Below are positions 32,901 to 45,700 of a DNA stretch of 64,000 nt, one piece after another. The notes beneath the pieces were generated by a model that was given only the letters and a program-made list of their open reading frames with translations, was not told the origin of the DNA and ran no database searches. The stretch comes from Volvox africanus (Eukaryota > Chlorophyta > Chlorophyceae > Chlamydomonadales > Volvocaceae). The translations under genes were made by a program, and so were the position numbers. Numbering within the stretch: the first letter of the stretch is position 1; each line of letters opens with the position of its first letter. The DNA lies in the NCBI GenBank assembly GCA_030268105.1, contig BSDZ01000094.1, forward strand, positions 4,188,501 to 4,252,500, given 5' to 3'.

Positions 32901-35900
32901 GAGGCGCTAGGTACGTTATACGAGGGGCGGACAGGCAGGTGGTGCGGGGCCAGGGCAGGTGCGTTGGGATCTCGGACGGGGGGCAGGCGAGCTAGAGGCT
33001 TGAGGTAACTATATTGAGCTGACCGCCGCGTCGACTAACGAACAAGACCGGACAATACGCATTATACATTAAGGGGTCGGAAAGAACGCCTGTGGACAGT
33101 GTGGAAGTCGCAATGGAGACCGTGTGGTGGTTGATTTTTGATGGTTGAGGACGTAGCCTGAGGATACGCCTGGGGTGAGGAGTTTTGTTGTCGCGTTGCG
33201 CCTGGGATATTCCTCAACAGGGCGACGCCGGCGGTCCCAACAGCACGCCACAACATGCGAGATGGAAAGACAATCTTCCAGCTGGGTGCTTACGCTTGTC
33301 CTGCTTACACTGATCTGACCCCGCTGCTGCTGCTGCCCCCATCGACACGTGCGGAATGTGGTACGTTTCCTGATTTCGTTCTCTTCCCCACAGCTGAGGT
33401 GCTGAAGCAGCTCCGGGGCATGCAGACCGTCCCGTCGCCGGCGCCTCCCGCACCGCCGGTGCCGGGCTCCGCAGCCACGCCGACCGACCCCGCCTTCCTC
33501 AAGGTGGATCCGAAACGGAAGATGGAGAAAATCAGCGAAACCGGGGACATTGCACCAGGTGCGTCGCCAATCCACGTGGCGACCTGGTTTTCCTCACACA
33601 CCTTCTCGACCTATACTGCTCTCCGTTCCACGCTGCCGCGGCACTGGGAAAAAAGCTGGGAATCTAGCTGCCGCCTCCCGGCCTGACTCCTGCTGTGACC
33701 TCCTCAGCTCCCCACGACATCCGGTGTTTCCCATTGCACATGCCTCTAAACGCATCTAACGCAATTGACTAGGATCTTGTCCTTGCTGGAGCGCTGTTTC
33801 ATCGCCAGCCGCCACGGTCCTTTGACGCGCCGGCCCTTGCGCGTGAGTCCTGTTTAACCAGTTAATCGTCCCGAATCTCGCCGCAGCGCTGCTCCCCACG
33901 GGTGACCCCGAGCTGGACCGCCGGTTGGCTGCCCTGGCCAACGAGATGCGCAGTAAGCATGCCACCATGGGGCTCCTTCTGGACATGCTCAATCAGACGC
34001 GCGGGGAGGTAAGCGTTCTGGTAGCTTTGGGGCCCAGGGGTTTAGTCCGTGCAATGCTGCGTCGGGAACTTGAGCAACAAACCTGTTCCACTCAACCGGA
34101 TCCTTTACATTACAACGCCTTGCGCATAGATAGACATAGATGGACTGGTCCCCCTTGCTTGCGCATTCGCATGAAAATTTGTTTGGGAAAGGAAACGTCC
34201 ATGCTTTCGTAGTTGCAACGACAAAAAAGGTGATACGAAACACAAAGCAACTTCGTTACGTTATAACGGAAGTGTTTTTTGTATTCGCGTTTGCTGAATT
34301 CCTGAGATGTTGCACTTCGCGTGATATTGTAGGTTGCCGCTCTGGCAGCTCAGCTCAATGCGCGTGGAGACGGCCGCGGTGATGGCGGACCGGTGGTGGT
34401 AGGCCAGCGCATGTCCACGCATGGCGGTGCCGGCCCACGCAATGCCATCCGGGTAGTCGATGGCGGGCTAGTGCCGCCGGACGCGGGCCCGGGGCTTTCA
34501 CCGCCTATGCGCCGTGGCGAGCCGGCACCTGAAGGTGCGGCACATTCATTCTAGCATTGCAACTTGGGTTAGCTGGCCTTGTCATCGCTACAAGAAGCAT
34601 TTCATCGGCTAAGTCGCAAAATGTGTGGCAGTAGCGCCGCTCACAACGTCGGTGTCAATTCTTTCCCTTAATAGGCATGGTCCCCCTGGAGCCGCATCTG
34701 GAGAACCTGGTGGCCGAGCAACATGGCATCAAGCGTGCCGTACGGGAGCTGTGTGCTGCTATTGGTGTGTCGCCGCCGCCAGCGGTGGCCGCAGTTGCGG
34801 CACTGGCGGAGCCAGTGGCAACCGTGTCACCAAAACGCGTTGAGCCTGCAGCACCTGCAGAGCCTTGGGGCCAGCCAGGCCGCAAGACACTGAAAGAGGA
34901 GACGCAGGAGGTGAAGCGGTCTGTGGAGGGCGTGCAGGCGGACGTAGGTGAGCTACGGCGGCAAGTGGAGCAGATGCGGGCGGGGTACGGCGAATGGCCG
35001 CAGCCATTACGGGCGGAGGCTGGGTCTGCGGTTGCGGCGACAACAATGGTGGCGCCATTGCAAGCGGTGGCGCAGGGCCAGGGGCGCAACCCGGTGCAGG
35101 TGAGGAAGAGAATTGATCTGCAGACAGCTTAAACGCCAGATGTACCCATGGTTGCTATTGCTAGTCGTCGTGTTAGATATGACTCTTTACAATTGGATCT
35201 CTTTACAATTGATCCAATTGATCCAAAATTAGCAACAATTGGTAATCGTCGACATTGCTTCCCATCGCTCTTCATCCGCCACCATTTGTCCGCCACCTTG
35301 CAAACACAGGTAACCGTGGGGTCGCCAAACCTGCCCACGGATTCAATGGGGCTGGCACCCGGCCGCAGGCCGCAGCAGCCCGGCGGCGAGTTATCTATTG
35401 CCGCATTGCCTGATGCGGAGGTGTGCGCCCTGAAGGATGAGTTGCGCCGCGTGAAGGCGTTCGTGGGCATTCCAGAAGCTGCGCCGGCCTCCCCATCAGC
35501 GGCGCTGGCGGCGGCGGTGCCGGTCGTGGTCCCAGTGGGCGCGGCCGCAGCGGCGCCACCTGAGGAGGGCAAGTGGGCGGACGCGGGCCGGGGGCCGCAG
35601 CCGCTGAAGGACACGGTGACGTCAGTGGTGGCGGACGTGGACGCGCTGCGTAAACACGTCAAGGCGGTGAGCAGCGTTTGTGTACATGGCTTCACCTTTC
35701 GTTCTTTTGCCATGCGTATGAAACGAGCATACGTCGTGCCTGTCTTGGTGTCTGGTCCCGTTCGTCGTCCCCGCAGATGGACACGGCGCTGAGGACCAAC
35801 ATTGGCAATACTAACAACCTGACCAACTTCCTGAACGAGCACGCGCCGGTGGGTCGGATCAGGGTCCTGCGGACGAACGGGTCGGGCATCGGAACTCGTT

Positions 35901-38900
35901 GGGCAGAGATGGTGAAAAGATTGTGGTTGCGAGGCACGGCGCGCAGTTGTGCCGGCATCGTTTTCTATTTTCGTGAGGTTCGCGTGGGCATGGAAAACGT
36001 GTTCCCTTAGACGTGGATCAAGTGCCATCGAAACACAGCTTGCTTGCTTCGGCGACTTGATGTTTGAAAGTAAATCACGTCAACTCCCCTTCGTTGCGCC
36101 ATGAGAGCGCCACGGCGACAGAGGCTTTGTGCATGGATGTTGTGTCGCCTCTCCCTCGCTGCTGCCAGAAGTCATAAAGATCCATAATCTCGTTGCCGTC
36201 CCCCCCGTCACATGCCTGCGGTACATTCTTCGGCCATCCTTACTCATGCTCTTATATTATAGGCCTTGCGTCGTCCTAATTGCTTATTGCTACACTTCCC
36301 TGGGGGACTCCGAACAGGCCCTGACTCAGGCCGTGCAACCATCGAAAGAGGGGCCCATCGCCGTTGGTGGGCGCAATCCCATCAATGTCACCGCCGGCGA
36401 ACTACAGCAGCCTCAGGGCGGGCTGCAGGCGCCAGTCAAACGTGGCCCGTTGCCGCTCCAGACTGAAGGTGCGTTGAGCCATCCTCTAGGTTGCCTTTGT
36501 ATAGCTATACATTCCAATATGTCCACATGTCCGTTAATCAGGCACGGCAAGTTATGAGAATCTTGTGCGGCCAAACGGCCGCAGCGTGGGCTTGCGATCC
36601 CAGCGCTCATGTTGCTCTTCTGTTTCCGGTACCTGCATCGTGCGCGTACCCAACACACGCCAGCATGCACATATGCACATACGACACACAGGCACATAGA
36701 CGCAGACACGACCTTGGCCCAAGTCCCTTTCTTGTCGAGAACACAGACAGATCTCCTTCACACGTTTTTCCTCGCGACCTGAACTCCGTAGTTGCATGGT
36801 CAACCCGTTTGTGACAGCGTACCCATATGTTGACGGGTTCGTGATAATGAAGATGTCTACCTGCTACAGGAACTTCTGATGCGACTGGACTGGACCCAGT
36901 GGAGTATAAGCAGCTTCGAGACCAGGTTCGCAACATGGCGCGATTTTTGGGCGGCCCCATTGAGCCCATGGTGGCTTCGCCGTCACCGGCGGCGCCGCCA
37001 CCGCCAGTTACTGTTGCCGCGGTCAGCGCTGTGGAGCCCGAGCGGGCGGGCATGCAGCCACCATGGGGCTCCCCCGGTCGTGGCGGGCGATTCGGGAATG
37101 GCGGGACTGTCGCGGAGGGGTTGGGGCAGGTCAGCAGTGACGTAGAGGCTCTGAAGAAACAGGTAGCGCAGATGGGTTATGCGATGCGGGCTGCAGGCGT
37201 CGTGGACCCGGCGGTGGAGGCAGCGGCGGCAGCTGCGGTGGCGGCGGGCAGACCCGAGGTACGCGGGAAAGAGCGGTCTGGGGCGAGCATCGGCTCTGTC
37301 GGACAGACGGACACCCATCTTTCTGCTTCCATTCTTTCTGTTTTAGCTATTGCTGCAATGCTATTTTTGCTATTGCCATAGCATTTGCCAAACAGTCAGC
37401 TACTGAAGATCTGCACGCTGGGCCTACTCTTCAATGCAGGCGGTGAACGCAGAAATGCGGCAGCGCAATCCCATCAATGTGATGGCTGGCGGCGTGGGCG
37501 GTGACGGCATTACGGGTTTTGCGGCTCCAGTCCACAAGATCCAGACTGGCCCGGATGGTGGGCGCGAAGGGGGTCGGGAATATCGAGCGATGTGGAGCTC
37601 GTTGACATCACTTATTCCGCACAGCATTCTCGCAAAAGGATGAGGGGATGTGAATGTACCACTTGAAGGCTAAGTATAATTGAGGGGTAAAGGCCTGCTT
37701 GGGGAAATTCCAATGTACTTGACCTTCCGTCGCCGTGGACCCTCTGCTGGCCTTCCTCCGTATGTAGTGGGAGGTATAGTAATCAACTTCTACCCAAATC
37801 CCACTTCTGTCTTCTCCACGGTAGCCTACAGCTACCGCTGAATATGCTCAAACCTGGTGGGTGTTGCAACAGTCCCTGTTCTCTTCCCCAACCCATCCCG
37901 TAGCGATGCCATCGGCCCTGGAGGCGGATTTGGGCCGCCTGAAGGACGACATTCGAGTTATGAAGCACTTCCTGGGAATGGGGTCGCAGGGCGGCGGAGG
38001 CGCCACGACCCCTGCAGCCTCCGCCGCGCGTGGTGCCGCTACCGAAGGTGGTCAGGCCTCCCCAGCGAGCTCTGAGCCGTGGGGCCGCGCAGGACACTTC
38101 TCCCGTGACGTGGATGTGGACCCGGTGGGTGAAGCCCATTTGTCGTTGGGGAGGGGTGGAAACCTTGCAGAGCCCACCGGGGTCGTGTCACGGTTTGAGG
38201 CATTTGCTGCCGGCTATGGTTGCAGGTTGCCCGCACATTGCGCAGACACCTCTCTCTCTCTCTTTCTCTCTCTCTCTGTTTCCTTTTGCTCATGCAATCA
38301 GTGCTGTTACGCACCATCGCACCGCATCGCCACGTGTCCTCATCTATCACCTGCGCCTGCGTTGCCTCACCTAGCTCCCCAGTCTTCACTTAATACAACC
38401 CTACGCTTAACTGCCTGGCTCTCCCTTGTCCTCCTGATCGGCGTCATTTTCCGAGCTAAACCTGGATTTGATTTCATTCGCGCTCTCATTCCGTCCCATA
38501 ACGGCGGCTTCCGTGCGCCACCACGCAGATAAAGAGGGCAAGCGGCTACGCGAACGTGGGTGAGATGGCCCGTGACCTGGATGCTGTCAAGCGGCGGCAA
38601 GGCGAACTGGAGGAGGCAATGCGCGCCGCCAGTGTACCAGTGCCGCCAGCTGTAGAGCAGGTTCGTGAGGGTTTTTTGGGGCTTATCCGTAGCTCGCGTC
38701 GTCTATCTTGACATTGAAAACCACATCGTGGCACTTATCAAAGCCGGCGTAAAAAAGGTCAGGATAACCTTAAGCCGCTGGCGCAGCATTCCTTTAATCG
38801 GCTACTGGAATCCTCGGAAGCTCATTTTTTCCATATACGCACATCCGCGTAAACATACGGTCGCCTTTCCTGAGACATGATTACCTGCTCCGTTATAGAT

Positions 38901-39753
38901 AACGTATACGTGTGAGTGTGAGTTGTGTTTCCGTATGTAAGCAGCACTTTTGGCCCTGCGTGGTTTAAACCTTCTCTCTACTATTCGTATCCGGCCATGT
39001 AGAGCGGCTCCGCAGTGCGCATGGTAGCTGCCGGCGCCCCACAGCGCAACGCTATTTCTGTGTCCCCCGGCCTTGTGGAGCGGCCAGAAGCCATGGGCCT
39101 CCGGGCGCCCAAGCGGCCGCTGCAGCCACTCCATTCGATAGAAGGTGCGCTGCGGTGCTCTCCGCACCCGGATGCATGTCTGGTGTCCTTTCGCGCGTGC
39201 TATATATTGCAACGGAACCCCATTACCGTTTGGTTGCCGGGGAAACACGGGATTGCGGACGTGCGGGAAAACCAGCGGCGGGCACTGTGTGATTACGTAT
39301 TCATGTTGTGCGCCAGTCCGCGTACGCTTATTATGGGGTTATGGCGGGTAGGGGCCAGCTTGCTCATTGCGTTCCCTCAGACTTAGAACAGCGCGTCTCT
39401 TCGCCATTCTTTGCCATGATGGAATCTCCTGGGAGAGCATCCTTTTGTGGATATTCTTTAGGACCGGGGCCATGCTAACCCCTACCCATGCACCAATGGG
39501 TCCCGCCCGCGTGCAGGGGTTCCGGAGCCTGTCTTGGACCATCTGGGCGCCATGCAGGATGACCTGCGCCGCGTGACAGCGTTCCTAGGTATGCGATCCG
39601 CGGCGCCTGATCCTGGCGCGCCGGCGAGCACCTCACCTGCAGCAACGGCAGCAGCAACAGCAGCCACGGCGCCCCCGGGGCCGCCGCAGCCGTGGGGTAC
39701 GCCACCGGGCCCGCGCGGTGACGACAAGGAGGGCCCCAAAGTTGACAAACTGA
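26938..39753 (+). other. Exon map of the p25-alpha gene, exons 1-24
   Basis: 26938-27190, 27328-27456, 28503-28646, 29087-29178, 29449-29661, 30096-30203, 30416-30542, 30887-31149, 31451-31666, 31980-32150, 32619-32910, 33394-33558, 33887-34008, 34333-34534, 34675-35099, 35310-35666, 35777-35848, 36318-36468, 36870-37258, 37440-37557, 37904-38124, 38529-38660, 39003-39144, 39517-39753. The end of exon 1 was placed at the strong donor GTGAGC, because only that phase joins to the open frame of exon 2. The in-frame read-through (GELLCDVLAEDS) might be an alternative. Confidence 0.75.
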
Positions 39754-42700
39754 GTAAGTGTGTCACGGCTTGGCGTGCTTTACTGCTGGCGGGCTGCCGC
39801 GTTGTGCTTTGCGACGTTGTGCACTCCACCCGGCGTTGCTCCAACAGGGCCAAATGCATAACGCTTACTCGGGGAGAGGTCCAAACGCCGCACTGTGTGT
39901 CGGCAATCCCTTGGCGAGTGCGTCCATGTCACAGTGTGTCCCGCACTCCCACAGGTGACCTGGTGCGTGATGTGCAAGAGGGCAAGCAGCGGCAGGAGGG
40001 CGTAGAGCGCGTCCTGATGGCCATGGGTGCGCAAATTCCGTGGGCGCTAGACCAACCACAGCAGCCAGGAACCCAACCGGTGATGGTGGGCCAGAGCGCG
40101 GCGCATCCAGAGCCGTTGGGGCAGCGGCAGCGCAATCCCATTGCCGTGTCGGCGGGCAGTCTGCAGGAGGGAGCCACGGGCTTCGCACCGCCAGCGCGCA
40201 GGCCAATGGGTGCCATAGAAGGTGGGCCATTAGTTGGGGGAAACAGCACATGGGAAGTTGCATCCACTGTGGAGTGTGCACTTGATACATCGGATTGTTA
40301 ACCTATGAGAATGGATGGGAAATCAAACGTCATGGTGTCGATTCACGATGTTTCATAAACGCGCGGCTCGTTATATGAAGGGCGAAGGCTGGCAACAGAA
40401 GCGGGTGTGGAAAGTAGCGGGCTTCCGGGACCTTGATGTTAAGATATCGAAATGACTGCTCCTATTGCTTGGCCACTTCCAACTATTTTCATTTGATCAT
40501 ACGTACGGAACGCGCTCTTTGGAACTGGTTTCGGTCAGCTCAGCCATAAACCTCCACTCTTATCGTAAGGCCGTTCAAACGCTTGCTCGTGCGCCCTCAG
40601 GCATGCCCGAGGCTCTGCCGCCGGTGATCGCACAATTGGCGGATGATGTGAAGAGGGTACAGGCCTTCCTAGGAATGAGCCCCGCCGGTATCGTGCCGGT
40701 GGCAGCGGCTGCACCAGAGGGCGCCAAGGCAGTGGCTGTGTCTCCCGCTGAAGGGCGCAGCACGGGTGCCGAGCCGTGGGGCGCACCCGGTCGTGAACCA
40801 CGCCAGCCGGGCCAGGAGGTCAAGAACCTGGGTAAATATGGGGCCTGGAGTTCCAGGAAAAACATTTATGTCAGCATTTTGCATTGAGATTGATTACGCA
40901 AGGCTAGGGAATCCCTTTCCCGAGTTTCCGCAGAGGAAGGAATTCCTCTGCGGAAACTCTAAACGTGATACTGGTGATGGGTTTTTGGGTGGCACCGTGT
41001 TGAATAGGTCAAGGAATATGGACTCTGACAGCGCATCGATAATTCATGGTTTCACATCCTGTATGACTTGCTGAAAGCTTGAGATGTCTGTCCCTTCCCT
41101 CATCAGGTGATGTGGTTCGCGACGTGGACAACAACAACCGGCGCATGGTGCAACTGGAGGAGGCGCTCCGGGCGGCGGGAATACCCGTGCCGCCACCACA
41201 GCCCATCGGCACATCCACGATCGCCGTGTCCGGCGCGCCTGAGCAGCCGGGCCAGCAGCGCCAGCGCAACCCCATCGCCGTGACGGCGGGCGGCATGCAA
41301 GAGGGCGGGGCCACGGGCTTTGCAGCGCCTGGGCGCAAGCTGCTCTCATCACTTGAAGGTACGCACCGATATGCTCTCACCACGGCATCCAACGCAGCAT
41401 TGCCTTCTAGGGAGCACCTCACGTCTGCGTCGCTCCGTCCGCGCAGGTCTCCCCGAGCCTGCACAGCTTGAGCTGGCCCGCATGGCGGACGACCTCAAGC
41501 GGGTGCAGGCCTTTCTCGGAATGAGTCCCGCTCCTGGCGGCCCAGTGGCCGCCGCAGCACCAGAGGGCGCCAAGGCAGTGGCTGTGTCTCCGGCCGAAGG
41601 GCGCAGCACGGGTGTGGAGCCGTGGGGCGCACCCGGTCGTGAACCACGACAACCGGGCCAGGAGGTCAAGAACCTGGGTGAGTGTTTGTTTTTGGAATTG
41701 TGATTTTCGAGCGATGGCTGGGGATCACTATGTTTATTAAGTAATCCATCTTTAGCCGTTGCGTGCCGCCCTTGTGGGCGATCCTTGTACATTTCGCACC
41801 TACCATTTTCCCATGTACACAACCGTGTATGCTTCGGCAGGCGACATGGTTCGCGATATGGATCACAACAACCGGCGTATTGCTGTGCTGGAGGAGGCGC
41901 TCCGTGCCGCTGGCATCCCTATTCCACCCACGCAGCCTGCGAGTGTTGTGTCTGTCTCCGGCGCTCCGGAGCAGTCGGGCCAGCAGCGCCAGCGCAACCC
42001 CATCGCCGTGACGGCGGGCGGCATGCAAGAGGGCGGTGCCACGGGCCTCGCAGCGCCTGGGCGCAGACCGCTAGCGCTGGACGGTGGGTGACACATACAG
42101 CAACCGTACACCGCACGCCCAAGGAGTGAACGATGTAGCAGACGTAGGACCCATACAAGTGACATTTGCACAACTCATTCCGCTGTGCTCTGTAGGATGA
42201 CGACGTGCACGTTCATTTCACCGGCCGCAGAGCAAGAGCAGGCTCCGAAGCCGACAGCGCTATCCGACCCAGAAAGCCGATTTGCATTATACCTCTGTGA
42301 GCCCTGTGCATGATGCCGCTGCGGGCCTCTACTCGGGCTACCATTGTACCAATCGTCTAAACCTCTGATCTTTAGGTGTTCACAGCCGTATGGCTGACGT
42401 AAGAATCTCCTTGCGTGTCTGAGTGCATGCACCTCTGCACCCGCCCTTGTCCTGCGCAGGTCTTCCGGAGCCTACGCAAGCTGAGCTGGCCCGCATGGCG
42501 GATGACCTCAAGCGGGTGCAGGCCTTTCTCGGAATGAGCCCCGCTCCTGGCGGCCCAGTGGCCGCCGCTGCACCAGAGGGCGCCAAGGCAGTGGCTGTGT
42601 CTCCCGCTGAAGGGCGCAGCACGGGTGCCGAGCCGTGGGGCGCACCCGGTCGTGAACCACGACAACCGGGCCAGGAGGTCAAGAACCTGAGTAAGTGAAG

Positions 42701-45700
42701 CTCGTTCTCTGGCTGGTATTGGATGTTTTCACGACACTTGGCTCGTCCCGGCGTTTATTGGGAGCAACATGTTGCGGTTCCGCCGTCTGTTATCGACTCC
42801 GTTTTTACTCACACCGGGGCTGGCTTTCCTCCCTAGCCCTTGTTCCTCTCCCTCCATCTGAAACCCCGCCTGACGTCTTTCCATGGTTGTCCCGTCCTGC
42901 CATTTTTCCACCCATCCCTTCCCTCATCAGGTGATGTGGTTCGCGACGTGGACAACAACAACCGGCGCATGGTGCAACTGGAGGAGGCGCTCCGGGCGGC
43001 GGGAATACCCGTGCCGCCACCACAGCCCATCGGCACATCCACGATCGCCGTGTCCGGCGCGCCTGAGCAGCCGGGCCAGCAGCGCCAGCGCAACCCCATC
43101 GCCGTGACGGCGGGCGGCATGCAAGAGGGCGGGGCCACGGGCTTCGCAGCGCCTGGGCGCAGACCGCTAGTGCTGGATGGTGGGTGGCAAAATGTTACAG
43201 AGCGCCGGTCATTAGGGATTCACTGTAATCATCTGAAAGGGTTTTCTTTTGCCAGGCCACGACAAGGAAAGCAATGAAATGAGCAATCATTTCAGAAATG
43301 TTATCTGCATACAATTACCGGAGCTGGAGACCTTCTATCTGGTTCTCCATCCTATCCTTTTGTCCAGGTCTTCCGGAGCCTACGCAAGCTGAGCTGGCCC
43401 GCATGGCGGAAGATCTCAAGCGCGTGCAGGCCTTCCTTGGAATGAGCCCCGCTCCTGGCGGCCCAGTGGCCGCCGCTGCACCAGAGGGCGCCAAGGCAGT
43501 GGCTGTGTCTCCCGCTGAAGGGCGCAGCACGGGTGCCGAGCCGTGGGGCGCATCCGGTCGTGAACCACGACAACCGGGCCAGGAGGTCAAGAACCTGGGT
43601 GAGTGAAGCTCATATCAAAGATTTTCATAGTGGTCTTAGGATATTTACGATGCCCTGGTTGCGTCCACACGCATCATGGGAGCACGCAGGCTGCTACGAT
43701 TATGCCGCATGCTGTACAGAGCACAGGCCTCCCAGATGCAGTGCGGAGCCTATCTTAGATTGGCGTTATTGCCGGTTGTTGAAAATTTCTTAATCGGCAC
43801 TAGTCAAAGAGCGCTTATGCTGTCTAGGATTCCGCCATGCACTTGTTCTTTACGCTATGCGGTGCAGCCATCCCATCTGGCGGTCCCGTTGTCTAGCCCA
43901 TGTCTGTCCTCAGTAGCCTTGCACACCGCCTGACGCCCCTGCCCGTCCCCCCCTGCCATTTTCAACGTCCAATCTCTTACTACCCTCTCTCCTACTTACA
44001 GGTGATGTGGTTCGCGACGTGGACAACAACAACCGGCGCATGGTGCAACTGGAGGAGGCGCTCCGGGCGGCGGGAATACCCGTGCCGCCACCACAACTCG
44101 CAAGCTCTGTCGCTGTCTCCGGGGCGCCTGAGCAGCCGGGCCAGCAGCGCCAGCGAAATGCCGTCAGCGTGCTGCCGGGTGTGAGCCCCGAAGGCGCGGC
44201 GGGCATGGCTCCACCTCGAAAACAGCTGGCGGCAATCGAAGGTACTTATCTGTGCTTAACCAACCAACCAGCGAGGTTGTTACTCAGCGGGGTCATAGGC
44301 AGGGCGCATGGCAGAGGGATTGCAAGTCGAGTGCTGAGAGCTAAGCACACGTGCATGCGCGCCAGGAACTGTGCCTTCGGGCTTGGGACTTGCTCATGGT
44401 GTCACACAATTCGAGCGCCAGACATCAAGTGCAGATGCTCGCGCTAAGTGTTGCTATGCGCAACAGCTAGACTGCGCACCGTGCGCGGCCACAACGGCGG
44501 CAAATGCGCAGAAGCTTTAGCCTACATACATCCCGTAGCTTTCTACCTACAGGTTTCTAACTGCCACATCCGTGTGTCCCTTCATAAAGCTCGGTTACCC
44601 TCACCTCCCTCTTTTCTTCTCTGGCCTAGCACATGATGTGATGTTGTGAACCTAAGTCCTTCGTTGCAGCGCAGCCCTGGACGCGCCGCACCGTCCACAG
44701 TACCTGATAACCGGCTGCATGTCCTCCTTCTCTCACATAGCCGTTCCCATAACCTGCGCCGCGCCACCTAGGTCTCCCGGAGCCGGCGCAAATTGAGCTT
44801 GCGCGCCTAGGCGACGACCTCAAGCGCGTACAGGCCTTCCTCGGGATGAGCCCCGCTCCTGGCGGCCCAGTGGCCGCCGCTGCACCAGACGGCACAAAGG
44901 CAGTGGCTGTGTCTCCCGCTGATGGGCGTAACACGGGTGTGGAGCCGTGGGGTGCACCCGGTCGTGAACCGCGACAACCGGGCCAGGAGGTCAAGAACCT
45001 GGGTGAGTGTTTGTGCCGTCATCTGGTCGAGATGAAGTTGGGGCGGCTCTTCCCCGGGCAACACGGCGGGCAAATCGTGCTGACAGCACTACCTAGAGTA
45101 GCTAAGTGCTAGGATAAACAATGGGCCGGGGCATAGGAACGCATGGGCACATAGTACTTATCGACGGGGTAGCTGCTAATTCACAACAATTTGGAAAGGC
45201 GCGACTCAGTTCCACAGTGTGGAGGGGACATAATTGGGGGCGGTTCCATACCCGAGGATGCTATCTGTGCTGTCCTGGTTTTTCTTTGGCTACCAGGAGA
45301 TGTGCTGAAGGAAGTCGACGGTTACAAGCAGAGGACGGCCGCGTTGGAGGACGCACTGCGGGCGGCTGGTATCCCGGTGCCACGGTACCAAGACGCGGCC
45401 ACCATCGGCGTCGCGGGCGCGGCAGAGGGCCAGGGCCGGCAGCGTAATGGTGTTGTGGTGACGGCGGGTGGCCTGACGTCCCCCGATCAGACGGGCTTTG
45501 CGCCGCCCCAGCGGCGAGGACTTGCTGGCGCAGGGGAAGGTGGGTCGAGCCTTGACTGCGGTGGGCCAGGGAGTCAATGCAGGCGTGGCTTTTGGTGGGT
45601 ATGCATGCCGTTAATGGGGGACGGAGGGTGTGAACAGCTTGGTAAGGGCTTACGGACGAGCGAATGCCTCATGGATGCCGTGCAAGAACTTTCGGCAGCA

